Shown here piece by piece: positions 14,530-22,738 of a stretch of DNA of 64,000 nucleotides. Origin of the DNA: an uncultured Pseudomonas sp. (GTDB taxonomy: Bacteria; Pseudomonadota; Gammaproteobacteria; Pseudomonadales; Pseudomonadaceae); the NCBI GenBank assembly GCA_943912755.1, contig CALTWF010000009.1, forward strand, positions 1 through 64,000, in the 5' to 3' direction. The stretch's first letter is position 1. Each line of letters starts with the position of its first letter. The position numbers were made by a program, and so were the translations under genes. The notes beneath the pieces were generated by a model that was given only the letters and a program-made list of their open reading frames with translations, made no database searches and had not been told where the DNA came from.

Positions 14530-15848
14530 GGTCGATCCAGTCGCGTCTCAGTCTCGGCCTGGCCGGGACGCTGGTCGTGGTGGGGCTGGTCCTGGCGCAG
14601 GTCAGCCTGTGGCTGTTCGAGGTGGGCCTGCACCGCTACCTGGAAAGCGGCCTGCGCAAGGAAAGCGAAAACCTGCTGATGGCCATGTCCCAGGGCCCGG
14701 GCGGCCTGGAACTGGACCAGCGGCGGATCTCCGCAGCCTACAACCGGCAGTTCTCCGGCTATTACTTCCGCATCGATTTCGCCGACAAGGCCTGGCGCTC
14801 CCGCTCGCTGTGGGACACCGAACTACCCAGGCCGCCGAGCGCCGGCCTGCTCGACGGTCTCGAACAGGGCCCGGAAGACCAGCGCCTGCTGGTGCTGCGT
14901 ACGGATTACCGACGCCAGGGCCAGGCCATCTCCATCAGTGTCGCCCAGGACTACACGCCGATGCGCGACGCCTTCCGCCGCATGCAGCAGATCGGCCTGG
15001 GCCTGGGCTTGCTGGCGCTGATCCTGGTCCTGGTGCTGCAGCGTTTGATCGTGACCCGTTCGCTGCACCCGCTGGAGCGCGCCCGCGAGCAGATCGCCCA
15101 GTTGCAACAAGGCCAGCGCACGCAACTGGACAGCAGCGTGCCCGTCGAACTGGAGCCGCTGGTCGCGCAGATCAACCACCTGCTGGCGCACACCGAAGAC
15201 AGCCTGCGCCGCTCGCGCAACGCCCTCGGCAATCTCGGCCACGCCCTCAAGACCCCGCTGGCGGTGCTGGTCAGCCTGTCCGCCAGCGAGCGCCTGAAAA
15301 GCTCGCCGGAACTGGCGACGCAACTGCGCGAGCAACTGGAGCAGATCGAGCAGCGTCTGAGCCGCGAGCTCAACCGCGCGCGCCTGGCCGGTGATGCCTT
15401 GCCCGGTGCCCATTTCGACTGCGATACGGAGTTGCCGGGGCTGCTCTCGACCCTGGGCATGATCCATGGCGACGGCCTGCTGATCCGCCAGGACGTGCCG
15501 CCCGGGCTGTGGTTGCCGTGGGACCGCGAAGACCTGCTGGAGCTGCTCGGCAACCTGCTGGACAACGCCTGCAAATGGGCCGACGGCGAAGTCTGCCTGG
15601 GCATCCGCCAGGTCCCGGACGGCTATCTGCTGTGGGTCGACGATGATGGTCCGGGGATCCCCGAAACGGCGCGCCAGGGCGTGCTGGAGCGCGGCGCGCG
15701 GCTCGACGAGCAGGTCGCCGGGCATGGCCTGGGGCTGGGCATAGTGCGCGATATCGTCGAGGCCTGGCATGGCCGGATCGACCTGCGCGAGAGTCCGCAG
15801 GGCGGCCTGCGGGTACACATCGAACTGCCGAAGCGGGCAGGGCGCTGA
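14526..15848 (+). CDS. Sensor histidine kinase (BqsS/CarS-like)
   Basis: 440 residues from GTG 14526, overlapping the regulator stop (GTGA). Two membrane helices (~10-30 and ~160-182) flank a ~130-residue periplasmic sensor. A HAMP-like region follows, then the H-box NLGHALKTPLAVL (~235-247, the GHxLKTPL variant of PhoQ-type kinases), an N-box (LGNLLDNACKW) and G-boxes (DDDGPGIP, GHGLGLGIV). It is an inner-membrane autokinase for the adjacent regulator. The Fe(II)-binding RExxE motif reported for BqsS is not seen in the periplasmic loop (the nearest is RKESE, ~50), so the ligand may differ. Confidence 0.85.
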   Translation: MRSIQSRLSLGLAGTLVVVGLVLAQVSLWLFEVGLHRYLESGLRKESENLLMAMSQGPGGLELDQRRISAAYNRQFSGYYFRIDFADKAWRSRSLWDTELPRPPSAGLLDGLEQGPEDQRLLVLRTDYRRQGQAISISVAQDYTPMRDAFRRMQQIGLGLGLLALILVLVLQRLIVTRSLHPLERAREQIAQLQQGQRTQLDSSVPVELEPLVAQINHLLAHTEDSLRRSRNALGNLGHALKTPLAVLVSLSASERLKSSPELATQLREQLEQIEQRLSRELNRARLAGDALPGAHFDCDTELPGLLSTLGMIHGDGLLIRQDVPPGLWLPWDREDLLELLGNLLDNACKWADGEVCLGIRQVPDGYLLWVDDDGPGIPETARQGVLERGARLDEQVAGHGLGLGIVRDIVEAWHGRIDLRESPQGGLRVHIELPKRAGR

Positions 15849-15869
15849 GCCCCGGCCCGCTAGCCGGCA

Positions 15870-18017
15870 TCACACCTTGAAGTGGTCCATCAGGCCCTGT
15901 TGCTGGTTGGCCAGGCTGTTCAGCGCCTGGCTGACCCGCGCCGATTCCTCGGCTTGATGGGACAGCGACTCGGTAACGTCGCGGATGGTCGCGACATTGC
16001 CGCTGATCTCTTCGGCCACCGCGCTCTGCTCCTCGGCGGCACTGGCGATCTGTAGGTTCATGTCGGTGATCACCGCCACCGCCTCGCCGATCTGGCGCAA
16101 CGCCGTGACGGCCTGGCCGACCTGGCCGACGCTGCCCTGGGCCTGGCGATGGCTGCTGTCCATGGCGCCCACCACCTCGCGGGTACCGGCCTGCAACTGC
16201 TCGATCACATGGCGGGTTTCTTCCACCGACTCCTGGGTGCGCCGGGCGAGGTTGCGCACCTCGTCGGCGACCACCGCGAAGCCGCGCCCGGCCTCGCCGG
16301 CACGGGCCGCCTCGATGGCCGCGTTGAGGGCCAGCAGGTTGGTCTGCTCGGCGATCGAGCGGATCACCTCCAGCACCGAGCCGATCTTCTCGCTGTTACC
16401 GGCCAGGCCCTCGACCTGGCCCATGGCGCTGCTCATGTTGGCCGCCAGGGCGTCGATGCTGCTGGTGGTCTGGTCGATCACGGCCAGGCCCTGGCGGGTG
16501 GCCTGGTCCACGTCCCGTGCGGCCTGGGCCGCCTGCGCGGCACTGCGGGCGACATCGTGGGCGGTGGCGCTCATCTCGTGGGAGGCGGTGGCCACCTGGT
16601 CGACCTGGCGGTACTGCTGTTCCATGCCGGCGCTGGTTTCACTGGCGATGGCCGAGGACTGGTCGGCGGTACCTCGGGCGGCCTGCACCGAGCGTTTGAC
16701 CTCGGCGATGGTCGGCTGCAGCTTGTCGAGGAAGCGGTTGAACCAGCCGGCCAGCTCGCCCAGTTCGTCCTGCTTGTTGTAGGCCAGGCGGCTGGTGAGG
16801 TCGCCGTCGCCGCTGGCGATTTCGCGCAGGCGATGGGCGACGTGGAGGATCGGCCGGGTCACGCCGCGGGCCAGCAGCCAGATCAGCAACAGGCCGACGA
16901 GGGCGGCCAGCAGGCCGAGGCCCAGTTCGATCATGGCGCCGCTGCTGTTGCGCTGGTCGAGTTCCGTCTTCAGCGTTTCGGCCGGGCCGATCAAGGCGCT
17001 TTCCGGCACGTCCAGCAGCACGCCCCACGGCTTGGCGCCCGGAGTCGGCGAGAACGACGCCAGCACTTTCAGTCGTCCTTCATGCTGGATGCTGTGCAGG
17101 GCCGTGCCGTCGCCGAGCAGGCGCAGCAGTTCGGCACCGCTGGCGGTGTCCACCTCGGTGAAGCGTTGCGCCAGTTTGCTGGCATCGGGGCTGTAGCCGG
17201 CCAGCAGGCCTGCCGGGCTGATGATGCCGATGCGCGTCTGGCCGCCGTACAGTTTGCTGCTGGCTTCCTTGCTCAGGGCCTGCAGGCTGTTCAGGTTGAT
17301 ATCGATGGACAGGGTGGCGATCACCTTGTCGCCGACGATCAGCGGGAACACGATGCTGGTCATCAACACCTGCTGGCCGGCGATTTCATAGAAGTAGGGT
17401 TCGGTGATGCAGGTCTTGCGCGTGGTCCGCGGGCACACCGACCAGGTGTTGGCCGGTTCGCCGCTCGGGCCGATGCTGGTGTCGGCCATGTCCTTTTCCG
17501 GCAGGGCCATGGAAGTCAGCTGGCCCGGGGTCGGTTGTGACCAGTAGAGGGCGAAGCGCCCGGTCTCGTTGCTGCCCAGGGCGTCCTGGTTGGCGAACAG
17601 TTCGTCCTTGCCGTCCAGTGCATTGGGCTCGAACACCAGCGACAGGCCAAGCAGGTCGGGGTTGGCCTGCAGTGCCGAGCGCACCTGGCGGGTCATGTCC
17701 TCGCGCAGATCGAAGGCATCGAGGAAGCGCTTTTCCGCCTGCTCGCGAAGGAACAGCACCTGGCGCGAGAAGCCGGCGCCGTACTGGTAGGCGTCCATGA
17801 ACTGGCGGCGGATGGTCAGTGCCTGGACCTCGCCCTGGGACTCGATGCGGCCTTCAGCCGCTTCGGTGAGCATCTGCATGCTGCTGGCCTTGACCAGCTC
17901 CGTCGTGTGCTCCATGCGGTACAGCGAAAGACCGACCAGCAGGGTGACGATGCCGGCCAGGCACAGTCCGGCCAGCAGGGTGATCTTCCATTGGATGGAA
18001 AGCTGCTTGAACGACAT
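15870..18017 (-). CDS. Methyl-accepting chemotaxis protein with dCache-type sensor
   Basis: 715 residues from ATG 18017, chosen over ATG 18038 because AAAGGA precedes it at good spacing. TM1 (~11-31), a ~330-residue periplasmic Cache-like domain (EPYFYEIAGQQVLMTSIVFPL, DKVIATLSIDINL), TM2 (~363-386), HAMP, and the signalling hairpin with the conserved tip EQTNLLALNAAIEAARAGE. Two Cys in CPRTTRKTC could form a disulfide in the sensor. It ends LMDHFKV with no CheR-tethering pentapeptide. Ligand is not predictable: the clear amino-acid motif of PctA-type sensors is not obvious to me. It is divergent from the Na+/H+ antiporter gene. Confidence 0.88.
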   Translation of the reverse strand: MSFKQLSIQWKITLLAGLCLAGIVTLLVGLSLYRMEHTTELVKASSMQMLTEAAEGRIESQGEVQALTIRRQFMDAYQYGAGFSRQVLFLREQAEKRFLDAFDLREDMTRQVRSALQANPDLLGLSLVFEPNALDGKDELFANQDALGSNETGRFALYWSQPTPGQLTSMALPEKDMADTSIGPSGEPANTWSVCPRTTRKTCITEPYFYEIAGQQVLMTSIVFPLIVGDKVIATLSIDINLNSLQALSKEASSKLYGGQTRIGIISPAGLLAGYSPDASKLAQRFTEVDTASGAELLRLLGDGTALHSIQHEGRLKVLASFSPTPGAKPWGVLLDVPESALIGPAETLKTELDQRNSSGAMIELGLGLLAALVGLLLIWLLARGVTRPILHVAHRLREIASGDGDLTSRLAYNKQDELGELAGWFNRFLDKLQPTIAEVKRSVQAARGTADQSSAIASETSAGMEQQYRQVDQVATASHEMSATAHDVARSAAQAAQAARDVDQATRQGLAVIDQTTSSIDALAANMSSAMGQVEGLAGNSEKIGSVLEVIRSIAEQTNLLALNAAIEAARAGEAGRGFAVVADEVRNLARRTQESVEETRHVIEQLQAGTREVVGAMDSSHRQAQGSVGQVGQAVTALRQIGEAVAVITDMNLQIASAAEEQSAVAEEISGNVATIRDVTESLSHQAEESARVSQALNSLANQQQGLMDHFKV

Positions 18018-18287
18018 TGGCGAAATCCTTTGAACCATAAGAGATAGACACTGCCGACCATATCGGCCGCGGCACCGGCTTCTTTATTCAAACGTTCAAT
18101 TGAATTGCGTCCTTTTCGTTCATCGAAGCGACCCGCGCACCTGTCCGGGGCACTGTGCTTTGACAATGGGGGAGGGCTCCTTCAGAGTGTGCGCCTTCCA
18201 AAAAACATACCGTCATTCGGCCAGAGCCCAAGGGCAGATCTGTCGCCGACGCTATTGCTATTTCGTCGTTTCAAGAGGTCGCAAAGA

Positions 18288-19607
18288 ATGAATGCAGTCA
18301 TTGCCGCGGTCGGCATCATGCTGGTGCTGAGCCTGTCCCGCGTGCATGTGGTCATTGCCCTGATCATCGGGGCGCTGGTGGGTGGCCTGGTCGGTGGCCT
18401 GGGGATCGAAGGCACGCTCAAGGCCTTCAATGGCGGCCTCGGCGGCGGGGCCACGGTGGCGCTGTCCTACGCCCTGCTCGGTGCCTTCGCCGTGGCCATC
18501 GCCAAGTCCGGGCTGGCCCACGCCCTGGCCGACCGTGCCCTGGCGCTGTTCCACGGGCAGAGCGAAGGCTGTGCCGGCAAGGTCAAGTGGCTGCTGGTCG
18601 GGCTGATGCTGGTGGTGGCGATCGCTTCGCAGAACCTGCTGCCGATCCATATCGCCTTCATCCCGCTGCTGGTGCCGCCGCTGCTCTACGTGCTGACCCG
18701 CCTGCAGATCGACCGCCGGTTGATCGCCTGCGTCATCACCTTCGGCCTGATCACCCCCTACATGTTCCTGCCGGTGGGCTTCGGCAACATCTTCCTCAAC
18801 GAAATCCTGCTGGCCAACGTGGCCCGCAGCGGCGTCGACATCAGCGGCGTCAACGTCACCCATGCCATGGCCATCCCGGCCGCGGGCATGCTCGCCGGGC
18901 TGCTGATCGCGGTGTTCTTCAGCTATCGCAAGAAGCGCGTGTATGACCTGGCGAAGATCGAGCAGGTCGAGCAGGTGGCGGTCAGCTACAACCCGCTGAC
19001 CCTGCTGGTTGCCGGCTGCGCGATTGGCGCCGCGTTCATCATCCAGCTGTGGCTGGACTCGATGATCATCGGCGCCCTGGCGGGCTTCCTGATCTTCTCG
19101 GTGTCCGGCATCGTGCGCTGGAAGGACACCGACGGCCTGTTCACCGAAGGCATGAAGATGATGGCCATGATCGGTTTCATCATGATCGCCGCTTCGGGCT
19201 TTGCCGAAGTGATGAAGGCCACCGGCGAGGTCAGGACCCTGGTGGAAACCTCGGCACTGTGGATCGATCACAGCAAGGGCATCGGCGCCTTGCTGATGCT
19301 GCTGGTGGGCTTGCTGGTGACCATGGGTATCGGCTCGTCGTTCTCCACCGTGCCGATCCTCGCGGCGATCTTCGTGCCGCTGTGCGTGCAGCTGGGCTTC
19401 GATCCGATCGCCACGGTGTGCATCGTCGGTACGGCGGGGGCGCTGGGGGATGCCGGGTCGCCGGCGTCGGACTCGACCCTGGGGCCGACCTCGGGGCTGA
19501 ACGTCGATGGCCAGCACCACCACATCTGGGACACCGTGGTACCGACCTTCATCCACTACAACCTGCCGCTGCTGGCGGCGGGGTGGGTGGCGGCGATGGT
19601 GTTGTAA
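18288..19607 (+). CDS. Na+/H+ antiporter family protein (NhaC/YuiF-like)
   Basis: 439 residues from ATG 18288, with AGAGG about 9 bases upstream. About eleven hydrophobic helices; residues ~1-60 (MLVLSLSRVHVVIALIIGALVGG) match the N-terminal Na_H_antiport_2 domain. ASQNLLPIHIAFIP and DAGSPASDSTLGPTSGLN are conserved polar membrane segments of this ion-transporter superfamily group. The likely role is inner-membrane Na+/H+ exchange, although related proteins can carry organic acids. It is monocistronic, ended by a strong REP hairpin 25 bases after the stop. Confidence 0.78.
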   Translation: MNAVIAAVGIMLVLSLSRVHVVIALIIGALVGGLVGGLGIEGTLKAFNGGLGGGATVALSYALLGAFAVAIAKSGLAHALADRALALFHGQSEGCAGKVKWLLVGLMLVVAIASQNLLPIHIAFIPLLVPPLLYVLTRLQIDRRLIACVITFGLITPYMFLPVGFGNIFLNEILLANVARSGVDISGVNVTHAMAIPAAGMLAGLLIAVFFSYRKKRVYDLAKIEQVEQVAVSYNPLTLLVAGCAIGAAFIIQLWLDSMIIGALAGFLIFSVSGIVRWKDTDGLFTEGMKMMAMIGFIMIAASGFAEVMKATGEVRTLVETSALWIDHSKGIGALLMLLVGLLVTMGIGSSFSTVPILAAIFVPLCVQLGFDPIATVCIVGTAGALGDAGSPASDSTLGPTSGLNVDGQHHHIWDTVVPTFIHYNLPLLAAGWVAAMVL

Positions 19608-19632
19608 GGCTGGAAATCGGTGGTGTTGCTGT

Positions 19633-19716
19633 GGGCCTCATCGCTGGCAAGCCAGCTCCCACAGTGTTTGTATGCGCCGCAAACACTGTGGGAGCTGGCT
19701 TGCCAGCGATGAGGCC
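19633..19716. repeat. REP inverted pair with extended stem
   Basis: Two facing REP units (GGCCTCATCGCTGGCAAGCC...GGCTTGCCAGCGATGAGGCC) whose inner ends also pair (CCCACAGTGTTTG with CAAACACTGTGGG), giving an almost perfect stem of about 37 bp with a ~10-base loop. It sits between convergent genes and probably acts as a transcription end or mRNA-stabilising hairpin for both. Confidence 0.92.
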
Positions 19717-19736
19717 GGTACAGGCGCCGGAGAATA

Positions 19737-20753
19737 TCAGCCCTTCTTCGGCGGCGGCGAAATCCGGTTCAGCACCGTGTTGCCGTCCTTGTCCTGGGTC
19801 AGGTACACCGGCAGCACCTTGGGCAGGGTGCGCACCAGCTTCTTCACGTCGCTGGTGTTGTAGATGCCGCTGATGCGCACGCTGCCGGTGCTGGCATCGG
19901 CCAGGCGCAGCGGGCTGTCGAGGTAGCGGTTGATCAGCGGCAGGGCCTGGTCGAGGGTGAGGTTGTCGATCACCAGCTTGCCATTGCGCCAGGCCAGGCT
20001 GGAGTCGTTGGCATAGGTCTGGTTCAGGCTCGGCTCCAGGTCGCCGCCCTGGTACCGGGCCTGCATGCCCGGGCCGAGGCGGTAGCCACTGCCCAGCTTG
20101 AAACTCTCGCTGCTGACCAGCACCGAGCCTTCCACCAGGGTCACCTTGACCTGGTCACGGTACTTCCACACGTTGAACTGGGTCCCGGTCACCTGGGTCT
20201 GGCCGTTGCCGGCACGGACCACGAAGGGGTGCTGGGCATCATGGTGCACCTTGAAGAACGCCTCGCCCTTGCCCAGGGTGACCCGGCGCTGGTCCTTGAA
20301 GTTCATGTAGCGCAGGGACGTGCCGAGGTTCAGCTCGACCTCGCTGCCATCGCCAAGGGTCACGGTGCGCCGGCTGTCGGTGCTTTCCACCGACTGGTAA
20401 TCGTTGGGCAGCCAGCCCTGGTCCCAGCCGACCCAGCCGGCCAGGGGCAGGGCGAGCAGGGTGATCACCGCCGCCGAGGCGTAGCGCCGGGCGCGCTGCG
20501 GCTGGCGCCGGGGCTTGACCGGCAGTTGCAGGATCTGTGCAGGGGCGGGGGAGCGCGGGAGCTGGTCGGCGGTGATCCAGATGTCCTGCATCGCCTCGAA
20601 TTCCTGGCGATGCAGCGGGTTGGCGCCCAGCCATTCGGCGAACTCGGCCTGCTCCTGTTCGCTGCAATCACCAGCGTGCAGGCGCATGCACCAATGCGCA
20701 GCCGCATCGGTGATGGCGTTGAGATCGTCGTCGCTGGGGCTGGCCTGATTCAT
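19737..20753 (-). CDS. FecR-family anti-sigma/signal-transducing protein, orphan
   Basis: 338 residues from ATG 20753 (GGGAG 8 bases upstream; the frame remains open to 20813). N-terminal DUF4880-like cytosolic part (AAHWCMRLHAGDCSEQEQAEFAEWL), one membrane helix (~88-106), then the FecR periplasmic domain (RRTVTLGDGSEVELN, GEAFFKVHHDAQHPFVV, TQFNV) and a C-terminal STN-like/DUF4974 part. FecR proteins relay receptor occupancy to an ECF sigma factor, but no fecI-like or TonB-receptor gene adjoins it on either side. It is followed by a REP pair. Confidence 0.87.
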   Translation of the reverse strand: MNQASPSDDDLNAITDAAAHWCMRLHAGDCSEQEQAEFAEWLGANPLHRQEFEAMQDIWITADQLPRSPAPAQILQLPVKPRRQPQRARRYASAAVITLLALPLAGWVGWDQGWLPNDYQSVESTDSRRTVTLGDGSEVELNLGTSLRYMNFKDQRRVTLGKGEAFFKVHHDAQHPFVVRAGNGQTQVTGTQFNVWKYRDQVKVTLVEGSVLVSSESFKLGSGYRLGPGMQARYQGGDLEPSLNQTYANDSSLAWRNGKLVIDNLTLDQALPLINRYLDSPLRLADASTGSVRISGIYNTSDVKKLVRTLPKVLPVYLTQDKDGNTVLNRISPPPKKG

Positions 20754-20898
20754 TGAAACTCCCGGTTTTGGCCATTCTACCCTCGCGCAGTGGGGCTTCG
20801 GAACCGAGATCATGGCGAATCACTATCAGTTGTGGGATTTATTTGCAGGAAATCCCCTACAAAATCGATTTTTCCCGCACAAACCGACCAATGGTCAG

Positions 20899-20927
20899 AA
20901 AAAACCGGCGCGCCAGATGCGCGCCGG
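20899..20927 (-). terminator. Terminator of the acyl-CoA gene pair
   Basis: Perfect 9-bp stem CCGGCGCGC/GCGCGCCGG with a 5-base loop, followed on the minus strand by TTTTTT, beginning 15 bases after the acyl-CoA dehydrogenase stop. Confidence 0.93.
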
Positions 20928-20941
20928 GATTTCCCGGAACC

Positions 20942-22711
20942 TCAGAATTGCCCGGCGTCGAGCAGGTAGAGGCTGGTGCTGCCGGCATGGATGCTGGCTT
21001 GCAAGGACAGCACCCGTGGCAGCAAACGGGCGAAATAGAAGGCTGCGGTGGCCAGCTTGGCGTCGTAGAACGCCGGCTCGTCGGCCTGTCGCTCGCGGGC
21101 CGTGGCCGCCATGCGCGACCACATGTAGGCGTACGCCACATAGCCGAACAGGTGCAGGTACTCCACCGACGCCGCGCCCACCGCATTGGCATCCGTGGCG
21201 GCCTGTTCGCGCAGCCACAGGCTGGTGCTCTCCAGGCGTTGCAGGGCGTCCAGCAAGGCTGCGGCGTAAGGTGGTTCGCTCTCGCAGAAAGCGCGGATCT
21301 CCCCGGCCAGCTGCGCCAGCGACTGGCCGCCATCGGCCACCACCTTGCGCCCCAGCAGGTCCAGGGCCTGGATGCCGTTGGTGCCTTCGTAGATCTGCGC
21401 GATGCGCACATCGCGCACCAGCTGTTCCTGGCCCCATTCGCGGATATAGCCGTGGCCGCCGAACACCTGCTGGCCGAGCACGCAGCTTTCCAGCCCGGTA
21501 TCGGTGAAGAACGCCTTGGCCACCGGGGTCAGCAGCGCCACCAGGCGTTGTGCGGCCTCGCGCTCGCCGGCGTCCTCGGCGTATTTCGCCACGTCCAGCT
21601 GTTGCCCCACATAGGTGGCGAAGGCCCGCCCGCCCTCGGTCAGGGCGCGCATGCTCAGCAGCATGCGCCGCACATCGGCGTGGACGATGATCGGGTCGGC
21701 GATCTTCTCCCGGGCCTGGGGACCGGTCGCCGCGCGGCTTTGCAGGCGATCGCGGGCATAGGCCAGGGCGCTCTGGTACGACGCCTCGGCGCAACCGATG
21801 CCCTGGATGCCGATGGACAGCCGTTCGTAGTTCATCATGGTGAACATCGCCGCCAGCCCGCGGTTGGGCTCGCCGACCAGGTAACCGACCGCGCCATCGA
21901 AATTCATCACGCAGGTGGCCGATGCCTTGATACCCATCTTGTGCTCCACCGAGCCGCAGCTGACTGCGTTGTCCACGCCCGGGTTGCCCTGGTCGTCGAC
22001 CATGCGCTTGGGCACCAGGAACAGCGAGATGCCCTTGGGCCCGGCGGGCGCGTCCGGCAGCTTGGCCAGGACCAGGTGGATGATGTTATCGGTCAGGTCC
22101 TGGTCGCCGCCGGTGATGAAGATCTTGGTTCCGCTGATGGCGTAGCTGCCGTCGATCAGCGGTTCGGCCTTGCTGCGGATGATGCCCAGGTCGGTGCCGG
22201 CATGGGGTTCGGTCAGGCACATGGTGCCGGCCCACTCGCCGCTGTACAGGCGCGGCAGGTACAGGGCGCGCAGGGTGTCGCTGGCGTGGGCGTCGATGGC
22301 CAGGCAGCAGCCGGCGCTGAGTGCCGAGTACAGGCTGAAGGAGCAGTTGGCGGCGTAGAGCATCTCCTCGAACTGCACCGCGAGCATCTTCGGCATGCCC
22401 ATGCCGCCGTGCTCCGGGTTGCCGGCCAGGCCGACCCAGCCGCCTTCGCGGTAGATGCGCCAGGCCTCCTTGAAACCGTCCGGGGTGCTGACCTTGCCGG
22501 CTTCGAAAGCGACCCCCTGTTCGTCGCCGCTGCGGTTGAGCGGGGCAATCAGCTGGCCGGTGATCTTCGCCGCTTCTTCGAGGATGGCATCGGCGGTGTC
22601 GCCGTCCACCGCGGCTGCCAGGGCCGGCAGGCGTGCCCACTGGGCCGGGCCCTGGAACACTTCATGGAGGACGAAGCGCATATCGCGCAGCGGGGCATTG
22701 AATTCAGGCAT
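20942..22711 (-). CDS. Acyl-CoA dehydrogenase, DmdC-like subfamily
   Basis: 589 residues, about 200 longer than short/medium-chain enzymes. The start MPEFNAPLRDMRFVLHEVF and the long C-terminal helical extension are typical of the group containing 3-methylmercaptopropionyl-CoA dehydrogenase (DmdC). MCLTEPHAGTDLG is the FAD/substrate loop, YAISGTKIFITGGDQDL the middle beta domain, and IYEGTNGIQALDLLGRKV the C-terminal signature. It oxidises an acyl-CoA to the 2-enoyl-CoA with ETF as acceptor. It lies 27 bases downstream of an acyl-CoA synthetase in the same operon. The actual chain (fatty, aromatic or sulfur-containing) is not determinable from sequence. Confidence 0.88.
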   Translation of the reverse strand: MPEFNAPLRDMRFVLHEVFQGPAQWARLPALAAAVDGDTADAILEEAAKITGQLIAPLNRSGDEQGVAFEAGKVSTPDGFKEAWRIYREGGWVGLAGNPEHGGMGMPKMLAVQFEEMLYAANCSFSLYSALSAGCCLAIDAHASDTLRALYLPRLYSGEWAGTMCLTEPHAGTDLGIIRSKAEPLIDGSYAISGTKIFITGGDQDLTDNIIHLVLAKLPDAPAGPKGISLFLVPKRMVDDQGNPGVDNAVSCGSVEHKMGIKASATCVMNFDGAVGYLVGEPNRGLAAMFTMMNYERLSIGIQGIGCAEASYQSALAYARDRLQSRAATGPQAREKIADPIIVHADVRRMLLSMRALTEGGRAFATYVGQQLDVAKYAEDAGEREAAQRLVALLTPVAKAFFTDTGLESCVLGQQVFGGHGYIREWGQEQLVRDVRIAQIYEGTNGIQALDLLGRKVVADGGQSLAQLAGEIRAFCESEPPYAAALLDALQRLESTSLWLREQAATDANAVGAASVEYLHLFGYVAYAYMWSRMAATARERQADEPAFYDAKLATAAFYFARLLPRVLSLQASIHAGSTSLYLLDAGQF

Positions 22712-22738
22712 GGGGTTCTCGCAATAAAGGAAGAGGGG

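Noticed and set aside
20808..20827. Fur box before the orphan fecR
   Set aside because: The minus strand has GATAGTGATT resembling one half of a Fur site, but the other half does not match; too weak to list.
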